Shown here: one piece after another, positions 55,101-64,000 of the stretch
Layout: each line of letters opens with the position of its first letter
Position numbering within the stretch: position 1 is the first letter of the stretch
Source of the DNA: Diplonema papillatum
Taxonomy: Eukaryota; Euglenozoa; Diplonemea; Diplonemida; Diplonemidae
NCBI GenBank assembly: GCA_030068145.1
Contig: JAPJBO010000475.1
Coordinates: 62,001-126,000 of the forward strand
Reading direction: 5' to 3'
Length of the DNA: 64,000 nucleotides
The notes under the pieces: generated by a model
The model's database searches: none
Seen by the model: only the letters and a program-made list of their open reading frames with translations
Told to the model about the DNA's origin: nothing
Program-made: the position numbers and the translations under genes

Positions 55101-58100
55101 TGCCGGCTTGACGGTAAAACCCACTACCTTGTGCCCCTGGACCGCCGGACGACTTGCAAGTGCCACGTGCAGCGCAAGGACGTCCAATACATGTGCAAGC
55201 AGTGTGGTGTGCCATTGTGCCCTGCACCCTGCTTTGGGCGGTTTCACACCAAGCAGGACCACAAATTCGACGACCCGAACTTGAAGGACGCGCAGCGCCG
55301 ACTCAAGGATCCCAACGGGCGCCCATTCAAGCGCGGGAGGAAGCGCAGTCTCCAGTCAAACAACAGCCCTGCGCACAACAAGCGCAAGACCTGAGGCTGT
55401 GCTTGGATCGCCTTCTACTTTTTCGACGCGTAGGAGTGCAATCTCGCTACCAATTTCGTCTCTCTTCATACCTTCCGTGGCAGAGCTTATTATTTCACTC
55501 TCATTCTTTCGTAAAGTTTCCAGGTGGCTGGCTGAGCAACGCCTGGCCAACCGGACACGATACTTTTGCGACGGCCCGGCCCCCCTGCACGCCGAACATG
55601 ACATGAGTGCCTGATACAAGACCAGCACGAATGGGAGGCAGCGACCGAAACGAACCCGGAGAGAGGCGAGAAGAACACTGCGAACCAATAGCGCACTCGA
55701 CGATGGTTGCAGGACCAATGAATAGCGGGAAACAACTTCACACCCTGCCGACCTGGAACAGCTTTCGCACGGCAAAAAGCCTGGATACCTGTTGCGGCAA
55801 ATGGCCGCAATGAAAAGATCGACGAAAATGCGCTTAGTTCCACCCCTCGGATGCCACAAATCTTGCTGTCGGCGGCTTGATACACCCCGGACGAAGTGTA
55901 CCCGAAAATAGGCAATTTCCTCAGAATAACCCCCCCAGGCATCTTGTTAAGAACCATCCATCCATCCATCAGCCGGCTGACCCCCCCCCCCCCCCCCCTC
56001 AGGCTATTTTCACTGTGGAGGGGGGAGACGCTACCTGTCACACTCTAAGGTGGTCACCACGGTGGGCGGTCAGAAAAAAAAAATTTTTTTTTGCCCCAAA
56101 TACCCCAAATACCACACTTCGGAAAATTTTTGTGGGCCCACTTTTGGCAGGGAATTTTGACCATTTCACCTTAGAGAATTTGACCACCCAGCCTCCAGGG
56201 CAACTGCACTGTAGAGGGGGGAAAACTTAGTTTAATGTTTAGGCAGAGTACTGCCTCGCATGCATGGGGGGGGGAGGGGGGGAAAATGTTTCTTGGGTTT
56301 GAAGAGCGCGTGGTGCTTGCACCACTTAGGCCAGGTTATTTAACCGCGGATTTAGTGAAGGATTGTTCAGGAAACGGTCGCGAGCGAAACCCGACCAGGT
56401 AACGACCATTTCACTGTCTTCTTTGTTTTGTGATGCGAACATCACGAGGTGCTGTCCGAAGACACCGCCCACGTGAGCACTGTTAAGCAGCGGTTGCCAG
56501 ATACTCCCGTAGCACCTATTCACGGGTTTGCAGGGGTAAAAAGGAAGCCCGGGTTGGGGAGGGTGGTGGGTTTGGTGCGTAGTATTCTTCTTTTTTTGTT
56601 CTTTCTCGGTTCTGGTGGTGCTGCTCCTTCCTTCTCGTCCTGTGTTGGGTTACGACTCTTTTTGTTGTTGTTGTTGTGGGGGCAGCGCTCTTGTTAAGGA
56701 TCAGCCACTTTGGCCGGATGGCCGGATAAACCAGACCCCCCCCCCGGTCGGTAAAGGGTTAAAAGAAAGCACCAAGTAGTGTAAAGCGCACCTGGGACGT
56801 TCGATATCGGTATTGTTGTTCCGGTTGCGTTGGAGACACGAAATCGCTTGACCTCGCCGGTGGCGGGATCTTCTAAGTCCATCCATGTAACGTCAACAGG
56901 CTCATCCAAGACCGGATCGATCAGCTTGACTTCGTAGTAGTCCACCCAGGCTTCCGCGAACTGGGTAAGTGCTTGTCCCGTCTGCGGATCCATTCCGCGC
57001 CTCTTCTTCAGGCGAACACCTTCCACCTTCAACTTGTTGGCAGCATGAAACGTGTCGACGACCTTCCCTCGCTGCCCCTTATCCGCCCCGGAGCAAACTT
57101 GTACGATATCACCTGGTACAACTTGCCACTCTTCCTGCAGTATTTAGTTGTCTGTACAGTGCGTACATTCGCAATGGCTCTTCGAAAGCCTTACAAACAA
57201 ATGTTGACCCTGGGTCTTGGGCCTGTGCGTTAGGTGAAGCACAGGTGACGCACTGTGATCTATCCAGAAAGAAAATGTTCACAAAGGTAGACCTTCTTGA
57301 TGAGAGAGAGAGAGTGCAGGCTGATGATGTGCAGCTTTCTTCACTCCAACCTGAGCTGCCACGGCAAAAAAAGTTGAAGTCACCTGAGGGGGTAATCTCA
57401 GGGCCGCCCGCGTGATACGCCGATAAGCAGCGGCTGCCGGCTTCTCCCGTGACACCTTTTATATGTACGCTATAGAAAGAGTAGCGTTGGCACTCTTACA
57501 GGTTCGCTACAATTAGGGCGGGCAGCAGCCTCACAGTAAAACCAGCTTCATGTCGCGAGACAACATTGCGTACGAAGTCAAGAATGTTAACACCGGCAGT
57601 ATTTCACATCGAGCCTGCGAACCTCACGATGGTTGAGAACTGAAAACGCGCAATCCATACCGGGTTCATACGCGGACCCTTCGGATCGTCTTCCCAACGA
57701 TACTGGTGCAGTTGCTTGTACATTTGAGCTGTAATGCCCATCGTGTTCCAGTACCGGTCTTCGTCGATCACCCGCGATGCCCAATACTCATCGTCCGGCC
57801 TCCGGATGATCAGGCCCGTCCATTGTGTATCTGAGAGCAATTAGTCAATGAGCTGCAGCACCGGGAGCCAGTAGACCGAAGCCAGCCCTCAGCCCTCAGG
57901 ATGGCGTGTTTTTGATCATGAATCGGGACTAGTTGAGTCCTAACTCTGTTCGCATTCTGCCCGAAAGGGAGTCAATTGACTCTGGTGTGCTTCAGCAAGC
58001 GTTCATGTCTCCTTCCCCAGATTAGAAGTCCGGCCTTTGTTCGTGAACTGGCGACGAATAAAAGTGCATACCAGGAGCGGCTTTTCCCTTGTAAACGGAC

Positions 58101-58165
58101 TTAAATCGCGTTTGGACTTTCTGGAGCAAGCAGTGCCTGGCTTGCCTTGAAACGATGGTTGTCAT
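52106..58165 (-). CDS. MRPL24: Mitochondrial large-subunit ribosomal protein uL24m, five exons, long C-terminal extension
   Basis: Proposed exons are 58165-58072, 57830-57628, 57134-56792, 53111-52922 and 52832-52106. Donors and acceptors are all GT-AG, phases 1, 0, 1 and 2 match throughout, and the product is 518 residues. Exon 1 encodes an Arg/Lys-rich, acid-free leader (MTTIVSRQARHCLLQ...), as expected for mitochondrial import. Exon 3 carries the KOW motif (PGDIVQVCSGADKGQRGKVV, about 106-125) followed by the family's VKLIDP...VDVTWMD block and RFRVSNATGTTIP, which aligns with the human MRPL24 block ending in GRIIPKPE. This protein helps to assemble and hold the mitoribosomal large subunit near the tunnel exit. 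The final ~300 residues are a charged helical extension not found in the ~216-residue human protein. Intron 3 is 3.68 kb, almost all of it a piggyBac insertion, while the other introns are 89-493 bp. Confidence 0.85.
53917..55394 (+). pseudogene. Internally deleted piggyBac transposase
   Basis: The first part (ATG at 53917) encodes a Ser/Asp/Glu-rich N-terminus as in piggyBac transposases. Near 54330 the frame changes. From 54342 to 55394 the DDE domain's later part is intact: YFDNYYTSVP carries the second catalytic Asp, CGTVRSNRKGLP follows, and GGVDLSDQLM carries the third. A Cys/His-rich C-terminal domain (CKCH...CKQCGVPLCPAPC) ends the protein. The block holding the first catalytic Asp (the DEQM region) and the residues between it and the second Asp are missing, with the break between about 54300 and 54345. 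The gene is therefore an internal-deletion derivative and should be catalytically dead. Both element ends remain intact, so it could still be moved by a functional transposase supplied elsewhere. Confidence 0.85.
55920..56741. repeat. Composite poly-C-rich repeat nested in the piggyBac element
   Basis: The segment 55926-56216 is nearly identical to 29262-29550 (CCAGGCATCTTGTTAAGAACC, GGTGGTCACCACGGTGGGCGG, GGGCAACTGCACTGTAGAG). The continuation of that repeat in the 29-kb copy (29559-29612, TCCGGCCATCCGGCCAAAGTGG) is found here in inverted orientation at 56691-56741. The block between also contains AAACTTAGTTTAATG, shared with 15909-15940. The insertion therefore looks rearranged or assembled from more than one repeat. 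Confidence 0.7.
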
Positions 58166-58524
58166 CGCATACACGCAGGGTGGGTGACCCCCCACTCTGC
58201 CCTCACCCCGCCAGATCCTGGTCATTTTCCATGGTTCCGAAGCTAAAACTCTTGAGCGTTGAGCTTCAGTTTTCGATCTTTAGGACTGATTCGGCAATCG
58301 ATGGCTTCGCACTTATTACAATACCGTATACCTAAAATCAAACATTGGCAACCATTCTCATTCAGTCGTGTAGACTTGAGTCCCTCGCAGTCGAACTTTT
58401 CGGAAGCGAACGCGATGGCGAAAGTGCGACTATGATGCAGTCACTCCGAAAAGAGACAAGGCAAGGAAACAAAACATGAAAAAACAAAAAGGATTCACGA
58501 CACGAAGACATGCAACGCTATGAC
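58166..58524. other. Intergenic between the eL8 copy 1 stop and the uL24m start
   Basis: About 360 bp, A/T-richer toward the eL8 side. It serves as the 3' flank of the first eL8 gene and the 5' flank of uL24m. No specific motif can be named. Confidence 0.5.
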
Positions 58525-58526
58525 GC

Positions 58527-59391
58527 TCATTCCTTGGTCTTGCGTCCCTTGGTTCCGAGCTGGAGACCTCCGTAGTGCTTGCGCTGCTCGTCGTACGCGT
58601 CCAAGAAGCCGGAGTTGCACGAGTCCTGGATGCGCGCGAAAGTCGAGTTGTCTTCCGAGTTGACAGCGTCGAAAGCGGCACACGAGCACGTCTTCAGGTT
58701 GACAAGCTTGCCGAGGGCACTCTTGCCCTTCACGATGCAGTACGGCACACCCTGCGCCTTGCAAAGAGCCGGCATCCACAACACGATCTCGATCGGGTCG
58801 ACGTCGTGGGCGATCACCACCAGCTTGGCACGCTTCTCCTCAACCATTCTGGTCACCTGCTGGATCCCGTACTTGATGCACGTCGGCTTCTTGCTCAGCG
58901 CCGCCTTCGGGTTTTCCTTCTTCTTCGCGGCCTCAGTCTTCAGGCGGGCGTCACGCGTCTTCTTGTCTTCCGGACGGTACTTGGCCATCAGCTTGAAGAG
59001 CTCGCTCTTCGTGCCCTTGTCGAGGGTCAGGCGGAACATGTTCAAAGTGGGGGGAACCTGCAAGTGTTGTTCAGCAATGGAAACGCAAATTGAATCGCAC
59101 GACTTCACCACCTTGACCAGTACACATGGAAAGTCACTCACGAACAGATCCCAGCAGTTGCACTTCGCATACCTTGAGGCGTCTCTCCAAAACTCTCTTC
59201 TGCCTCTGGCGGGTGACGTACTTCGGCCATCTGACGAACCTGGTCACATCACGCTTCGGCGGGAGGTCGTTACCGATGGCGAAGTTCTTCGGGCGAGACA
59301 CCAACAACGGGTCTTTGTCGGTTTCTTCGGTCTTCTTGTACGGCTTTCCCTTGCCGGTTTTGCTCTTCAGGGTTGGCTTTTCCTTGCCCAT
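58527..59391 (-). CDS. RPL7A: Cytosolic ribosomal protein eL8 (L7a), copy 1, two exons
   Basis: Exons 59391-59173 and 59057-58527 join in phase 0 through a 115-bp intron (GTATGC...TTGCAG) to give 249 residues, the usual length for eL8. The protein starts [20 protein letters not shown] and has the Lys/Arg-rich N-terminal part ([17 protein letters not shown]). The L7Ae RNA-binding core follows, with [37 protein letters not shown] and [14 protein letters not shown]. It binds 28S/5.8S rRNA in the 60S subunit. The start is the ATG at 59391; an A/T-rich leader lies upstream. A second, almost identical gene lies exactly 3,067 bp away. Confidence 0.95.
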
Positions 59392-59799
59392 TTTCGTTCC
59401 TTTCTAATTGACTGCTGGAAGGGAGAGGTTGTTGTTTCTCGTGCGACTAGTTTCATAACGAAACCACGTAAGTTCGGTTCTCACCACCCGGTTTGGTCTC
59501 ATTTTCGCATGGCCAGTAGCTGGACCATCAACACACGAGCCTGGAAACTTCTTGGACCGGTTCGGCAACGAATGGGCTCGTTCCACCACTTCCAGACTTT
59601 TACCTCGACACAATGAGGTTCTTCGTTGTAAACTGACGAGGAGCCAAGATTCTGAATACAAATTCATTTTGCGCTGCAACCGGGGGTTTCAAGCACTCCC
59701 GTTGAGCCTGCCTCGCAGCATAACCCTTCTCACTTCAGCATTGCCAGAACCCGCTCGTTCAGCTGTTCGTGCTGGAACCCGGAGTTGAAGATTCCGGTT

Positions 59800-61345
59800 C
59801 AGCATGTTTGCCACAACCCCGAGTTACAATAACTACCGGTTCAGCTTTGTGTCACAACCCGGAGTAGAATAACTACCGGTTCAGCGAGTTTGTGCCACAA
59901 CCCGAAGTTGCAATAACTACCGGTTCAGCGAGTTTGTGCTGCAACCCGGAGTTGTAATAACTACCAGTTCAGCGAGTTTGTGCTGCAACCCGGAGTTGCA
60001 ATAACTACCAGTTCACCGAGTTTGTGCTGCAACCCGGAGTTGTAATAACTACCGGTTCAGCGAGTTTGTGCTGCAACCCGGAGTTGTAATAACTACCAGT
60101 TCAGCGAGTTTGTGCTACAACCCGGAGTTGCAATAACTACCAGTTCACCGAGTTTGTGCTGCAACCCGGAGTTGTAATAACTACCGGTTCAGCGAGTTTG
60201 TGCTGCAACCCGGAGTTGTAATAACTACCAGTTCAGCGAGTTTGTGCTACAACCCGGAGTTGCAATAACTACCAGTTCACCGAGTTTGTGCTGCAACCCG
60301 GAGTTGTAATAACTACCGGTTCAGCGAGTTTGTGCTGCAACCCGGAGTTGTAATAACTACCAGTTCAGCGAGTTTGTGCCACAACCCGGAGTTGCAATAA
60401 CTACCGGTTCAGCGAGTTTGTGCTGCAACCCGGAGTTGTAATAACTACCGGTTCAGCGAGTTTGTGCTGCAACCCGGAGTTGTAATAACTACCAGTTCAG
60501 CGAGTTTGTGCTACAACCCGGAGTTGCAATAACTACCGGTTCAGCGAGTTTGTGCTGCAACCCGGAGTTGTAATAACTACCGGTTCAGCGAGTTTGTGCC
60601 ACAACCCGGAGTTGCGGTTCAGCGTGTGTGTTTTTGCCACAACCCGGAGTTACAATAATACCGGTTCAGCGAGTTTGTGCTACAACCCGGAGTTGTAATA
60701 ACTACCAGTTCAGCGAGTTTGTGCCACAACCCGGAGTTGCAATAACTACCGGTTCAGCATGGTTTGTGCCACAACCCGGTGTTGTATCAACAACCGGTTC
60801 AGCGACTTTGTGCCGCAACCCGGAGTTGCAATAACTACCGGTTCAGCGAGTTTGTGCTGCAACCCGGAGTTGTAATAACTACCAGTTCAGCGAGTTTGTG
60901 CTACAACCCGGAGTTGCAATAACTACCGGTTCAGCGAGTTTGTGCTGCAACCCGGAGTTGCAATAACTACCGGTTCAGCGAGTTTGTGCTGCAACCCGGA
61001 GTTGCAATAACTACCGGTTCAGCGAGTTTGTGCTGCAACCCGGAGTTGTAATAACTACCGGTTCAGCGAGTTTGTGCTGCAACCCGGAGTTGTAATAACT
61101 ACCAGTTCAGCGAGTTTGTGCTACAACCCGGAGTTGCAATAACTACCGGTTCAGCGAGTTTGTGCTGCAACCCGGAGTTGTAATAACTACCGGTTCAGCG
61201 AGTTTGTGCCACAACCCGGAGTTGCGGTTCAGCGTGTGTGTTTTTGCCACAACCCGGAGTTACAATAACTACCGGTTCAGCGAGTTTGTGCTACAACCCG
61301 GAGTTGCAATAACGACCGGCTCAGCAAGTTTGAGCCAGTTGCAAT
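59800..61345. repeat. 44-bp minisatellite array 1 (about 34 units)
   Basis: The 44-bp unit reads ACCGGTTCAGCGAGTTTGTG, then CTGCAACCCGGAGTTGTAAT, then AACT. Units vary at a few fixed positions (ACCGGTT or ACCAGTT; TTCAGCG or TTCACCG; GCTGC, GCTAC or GCCAC; TTGTA or TTGCA). A block of three units (132 bp) is itself repeated in order at about 60085-60350, a higher-order pattern. Each unit holds the short dyad CAACCCGGAGTTG. The array begins about 400 bp upstream of the eL8 copy 1 start codon and ends near the 3' side of eL8 copy 2. Confidence 0.95.
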
Positions 61346-61593
61346 AATTCTACCGGTTCAGCATTGAAGGGGAGGGGGCGCAAGGGGGAGCTCTTGTATG
61401 TTTCGTTCGTTCGTCGTCCGACTTGATGAACACAGGCGTTGATCGGCAAGAAACGCTGTTGGTTGATGAGGCGGCACAGGAAGACGAGACGTGGGGCTGG
61501 AAAAGGGATCTCTGTTGAGGAACACTTTAATATCACTTTTCTCGGCTGACGTCGCTGCCCGTTTCGGATGGCAAACTGTTGACATCATCCGGC

Positions 61594-62458
61594 TCATTCC
61601 TTGGTCTTGCGTCCCTTGGTTCCGAGCTGGAGACCTCCGTAGTGCTTGCGCTGCTCGTCGTACGCGTCCAAGAAGCCGGAGTTGCACGAGTCCTGGATGC
61701 GCGCGAAAGTTGAGTTGTCTTCCGAGTTGACAGCGTCGAAAGCGGCACACGAGCACGTCTTCAGGTTGACAAGCTTGCCGAGGGCACTCTTGCCCTTCAC
61801 GATGCAGTACGGCACACCCTGCGCCTTGCAAAGAGCCGGCATCCACAACACGATCTCGATCGGGTCGACGTCGTGGGCGATCACCACCAGCTTGGCACGC
61901 TTCTCCTCAACCATTCTGGTCACCTGCTGGATCCCGTACTTGATGCACGTCGGCTTCTTGCTCAGCGCCGCCTTCGGGTTTTCCTTCTTCTTCGCGGCCT
62001 CAGTCTTCAGGCGGGCGTCACGCGTCTTCTTGTCTTCCGGACGGTACTTGGCCATCAGCTTGAAGAGCTCGCTCTTCGTGCCCTTGTCGAGGGTCAGGCG
62101 GAACATGTTCAAAGTGGGGGGAACCTGCAAGTGTTGTTCAGCAATGGAAACGCAAATTGAATCGCACGACTTCACCACCTTGACCAGTACACATGGAAAG
62201 TCACTCACGAACAGATCCCAGCAGTTGCACTTCGCATACCTTGAGGCGTCTCTCCAAAACTCTCTTCTGCCTCTGGCGGGTGACGTACTTCGGCCATCTG
62301 ACGAACCTGGTCACATCACGCTTCGGCGGGAGGTCGTTACCGATGGCGAAGTTCTTCGGGCGAGACACCAACAAAGGGTCCTTGTCGGTTTCTTCGGTCT
62401 TCTTGTACGGCTTTCCCTTGCCGGTTTTGCTCTTCAGGGTTGGCTTTTCCTTGCCCAT
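61594..62458 (-). CDS. RPL7A: Cytosolic ribosomal protein eL8 (L7a), copy 2, two exons
   Basis: Exons 62458-62240 and 62124-61594 give a 249-residue protein apparently identical to that of copy 1. The intron is the same, and I noticed only scattered synonymous differences (for example near 62372-62380). Sequence identity also covers about 400 bp upstream of the ATG and enters the minisatellite. It ends 2 bp past the stop codon: from 61592 leftward the DNA is unrelated to copy 1. The two genes thus have near-identical coding and 5' sequences but entirely different 3' UTRs. Both look intact and expressible. Confidence 0.95.
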
Positions 62459-62864
62459 TTTCGTTCCTTTCTAATTGACTGCTGGAAGGGAGAGGTTGTT
62501 GTTTCTCGTGCGACTAGTTTCATAACGAAACCGCGTAAATTCAGTTCTCACCACCCGGTTTGGTCTCATTTTCGCATGGCCAGTAGCTGGACCATCAACA
62601 CACGAGCCTGGAAACTTCTTGGACCGGTTCGGCAACGAATGGGCTCGTTCCACCACTTCCAGATTTTTACCTCGACACAATGAGGTTCTTCGTTGTAAAC
62701 TGACGAGGAGCCAAGATTCTGAATACAAATTCATTTTGCGCTGCAACCGGGGGTTTCAAGCACTCCCGTTGAGCCTGCCTCGCAGCATAACCCTTCTCAC
62801 TTCAGCATTGCCAGAACCCGCTCGTTCAGCTGTTCGTGCTGGAACCCGGAGTTGAAGATTCCGG

Positions 62865-64000
62865 TTCAGCATGTTTGCCACAACCCCGAGTTACAATAAC
62901 TACCGGTTCAGCTTTGTGTCACAACCCGGAGTAGAATAACTACCGGTTCAGCGAGTTTGTGCCACAACCCGGAGTTGCAATAACTACCGGTTCAGCGAGT
63001 TTGTGCTGCAACCCGGAGTTGTAATAACTACCGGTTCAGCGAGTTTGTGCCACAACCCGGAGTTGCAATAACTACCGGTTCAGCGAGTTTGTGCCACAAC
63101 CCGGAGTTGCAATAACTACCGGTTCAGCATGGTTTGTGCCACAACCCGGTGTTGTATCAACAACCGGTTCAGCGACTTTGTGCCGCAACCCGGAGTTGCA
63201 ATAACTACCAGTTCAGCGAGTTTGTGCCACAACCCGGAGTTGCAATAACTACCGGTTCAGCGAGTTTGTGCCACAACCCGGAGTTGCAATAACTACCGGT
63301 TCAGCATGGTTTGTGCCACAACCCGGAGTTGCAATAACTACCGGTTCAGCATGGTTTGTGCTACAACCCGGTGTTGTATCAACAACCGGTTCAGCGACTT
63401 TGTGCCGCAACCCGGAGTTGCAATAACTACCGGTTCAGCGAGTTTGTGCTGCAACCCGGAGTTGTAATAACTACCAGTTCAGCGAGTTTGTGCCACAACC
63501 CGGAGTTGCAATAACTACCGGTTCAGCGAGTTTGTGCTGCAACCCGGAGTTGTAATAACTACCGGTTCAGCGAGTTTGTGCTACAACCCGGAGTTGCAAT
63601 AACTACCGGTTCAGCATGGTTTGTGCTACAACCCGGTGTTGTATCAACAACCGGTTCAGCGACTTTGTGCCGCAACCCGGAGTTGCAATAACTACCGGTT
63701 CAGCGAGTTTGTGCTGCAACCCGGAGTTGTAATAACTACCAGTTCAGCGAGTTTGTGCTACAACCCGGAGTTGCAATAACTACCGGTTCAGCGCGTTTGT
63801 GCTGCAACCCGGAGTTGTAATAACTACCAGTTCACCGAGTTTGTGCCACAACCCGGAGTTGCAACAACTACCGGTTCAGCATGGTTTGTGCCACAACCCG
63901 GTGTTGTATCAACAACTGGTTCAGCGACTTTGTGCCGCAACCCGGAGTTGCAATAACTACCGGTTCAGCGAGTTTGTGCTACAACCCGGAGTTGCAATAA
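62865..64000. repeat. 44-bp minisatellite array 2, runs off the right edge
   Basis: Same 44-bp unit family as 59800-61345, starting at the matching distance upstream of eL8 copy 2, with about 25 units before the window ends. This array is richer in units with GCATGGTTTGTG and GGTGTTGTATCAACAACCGG, which recur in a larger pattern (near 63127, 63366, 63614 and 63888). The internal order differs from array 1, so the two arrays have evolved separately since the duplication. Confidence 0.95.

Larger units (their letters stand above)
53595..56762 (+). mobile_element. piggyBac-family DNA transposon with perfect 13-bp TIRs and TTAA target duplications
   Basis: TTAA (53595-53598) is followed by CCCTTTACCGACC. 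At the other end GGTCGGTAAAGGG (56746-56758) is followed by TTAA (56759-56762). The terminal repeats are perfect complements and the duplication is the piggyBac-specific TTAA. Just inside the left end is an 18-bp perfect palindrome, CTACGCATATATGCGTAG (53614-53631). It has no counterpart on the right, where a poly-C-rich repeat insertion reaches almost to the terminal repeat. The transposase inside is defective. The element sits in intron 3 of the uL24m gene, in opposite orientation to it. Confidence 0.93.

Noticed and set aside
56694..57032. Stand-alone 112-codon ORF ending in a Gly/Pro-rich tail
   Set aside because: The tail is read-through past the uL24m exon 3 donor into the piggyBac terminal repeat. 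The real exon ends at 56792.
59058..59172. snoRNA in the eL8 intron
   Set aside because: Ribosomal protein introns often host C/D snoRNAs, but no convincing box C (RUGAUGA) pairs with the terminal CTGA here.
59800..64000. Regularly spaced 44-bp repeats as a CRISPR array
   Set aside because: There are no unique spacers; the whole unit repeats. The setting is a eukaryotic genome without cas genes.

Overview
This is eukaryotic nuclear DNA, most likely from a microbial alga or protist. It has GT-AG introns (donors often GTATGC or GTATGT), a cytosolic ribosomal protein gene (eL8), a nuclear gene for a mitochondrial ribosomal protein (uL24m), AGC and CLK-type kinases, a TRF4-type poly(A) polymerase, and many DNA transposons and microsatellites. 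I cannot fix the lineage from the sequence; a chromerid-like alveolate or a stramenopile would both fit.

Nearly all recognisable genes are on the minus strand. From left to right: the RNase H end of a retroelement with (AC)n tracts (1-2.2 kb); a truncated AGC kinase exon (3.0-3.7 kb); a single-exon gene for a secreted class I peroxidase fused to three PA14 domains, a G8 domain and a beta-helix (5.7-10.8 kb); a coiled-coil protein (11.7-12.8 kb); two copies of a small unknown protein gene (14.2 and 17.0 kb); and about 15 kb that is repeat-rich and has no recognisable gene (17.4-32.7 kb). Then come a four-exon TRF4/5 poly(A) polymerase (32.8-35.3 kb), a CLK/LAMMER-like kinase (37.1-38.3 kb), a 2,583-residue kelch / coiled-coil / adhesin-like-repeat protein rebuilt from four exons (38.9-48.2 kb), a Gln-rich gene (about 50.6-51.6 kb), and a five-exon uL24m gene whose third intron holds a piggyBac element (52.1-58.2 kb). 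The window ends with two near-identical eL8 genes, each preceded on its 5' side by a large 44-bp minisatellite array (58.5-64 kb).

Several genes are split over reading frames that look unrelated. I rebuilt four of them by hand by matching intron phase and protein-family continuity: TRF4, the kelch giant, uL24m and eL8. These models are inferences that RNA-seq could test.

The mobile-element content is varied. There is a piggyBac element with perfect 13-bp terminal repeats and TTAA duplications, but its transposase is internally deleted. There is also a TTAA-flanked piggyBac-like MITE with another MITE nested inside it, two TA-flanked MITEs, two hAT-like MITEs (one with an exact 8-bp target duplication), and a 1.6-kb element whose inverted ends are built of ACTAGT repeats. 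I found no tRNA, rRNA or CRISPR.
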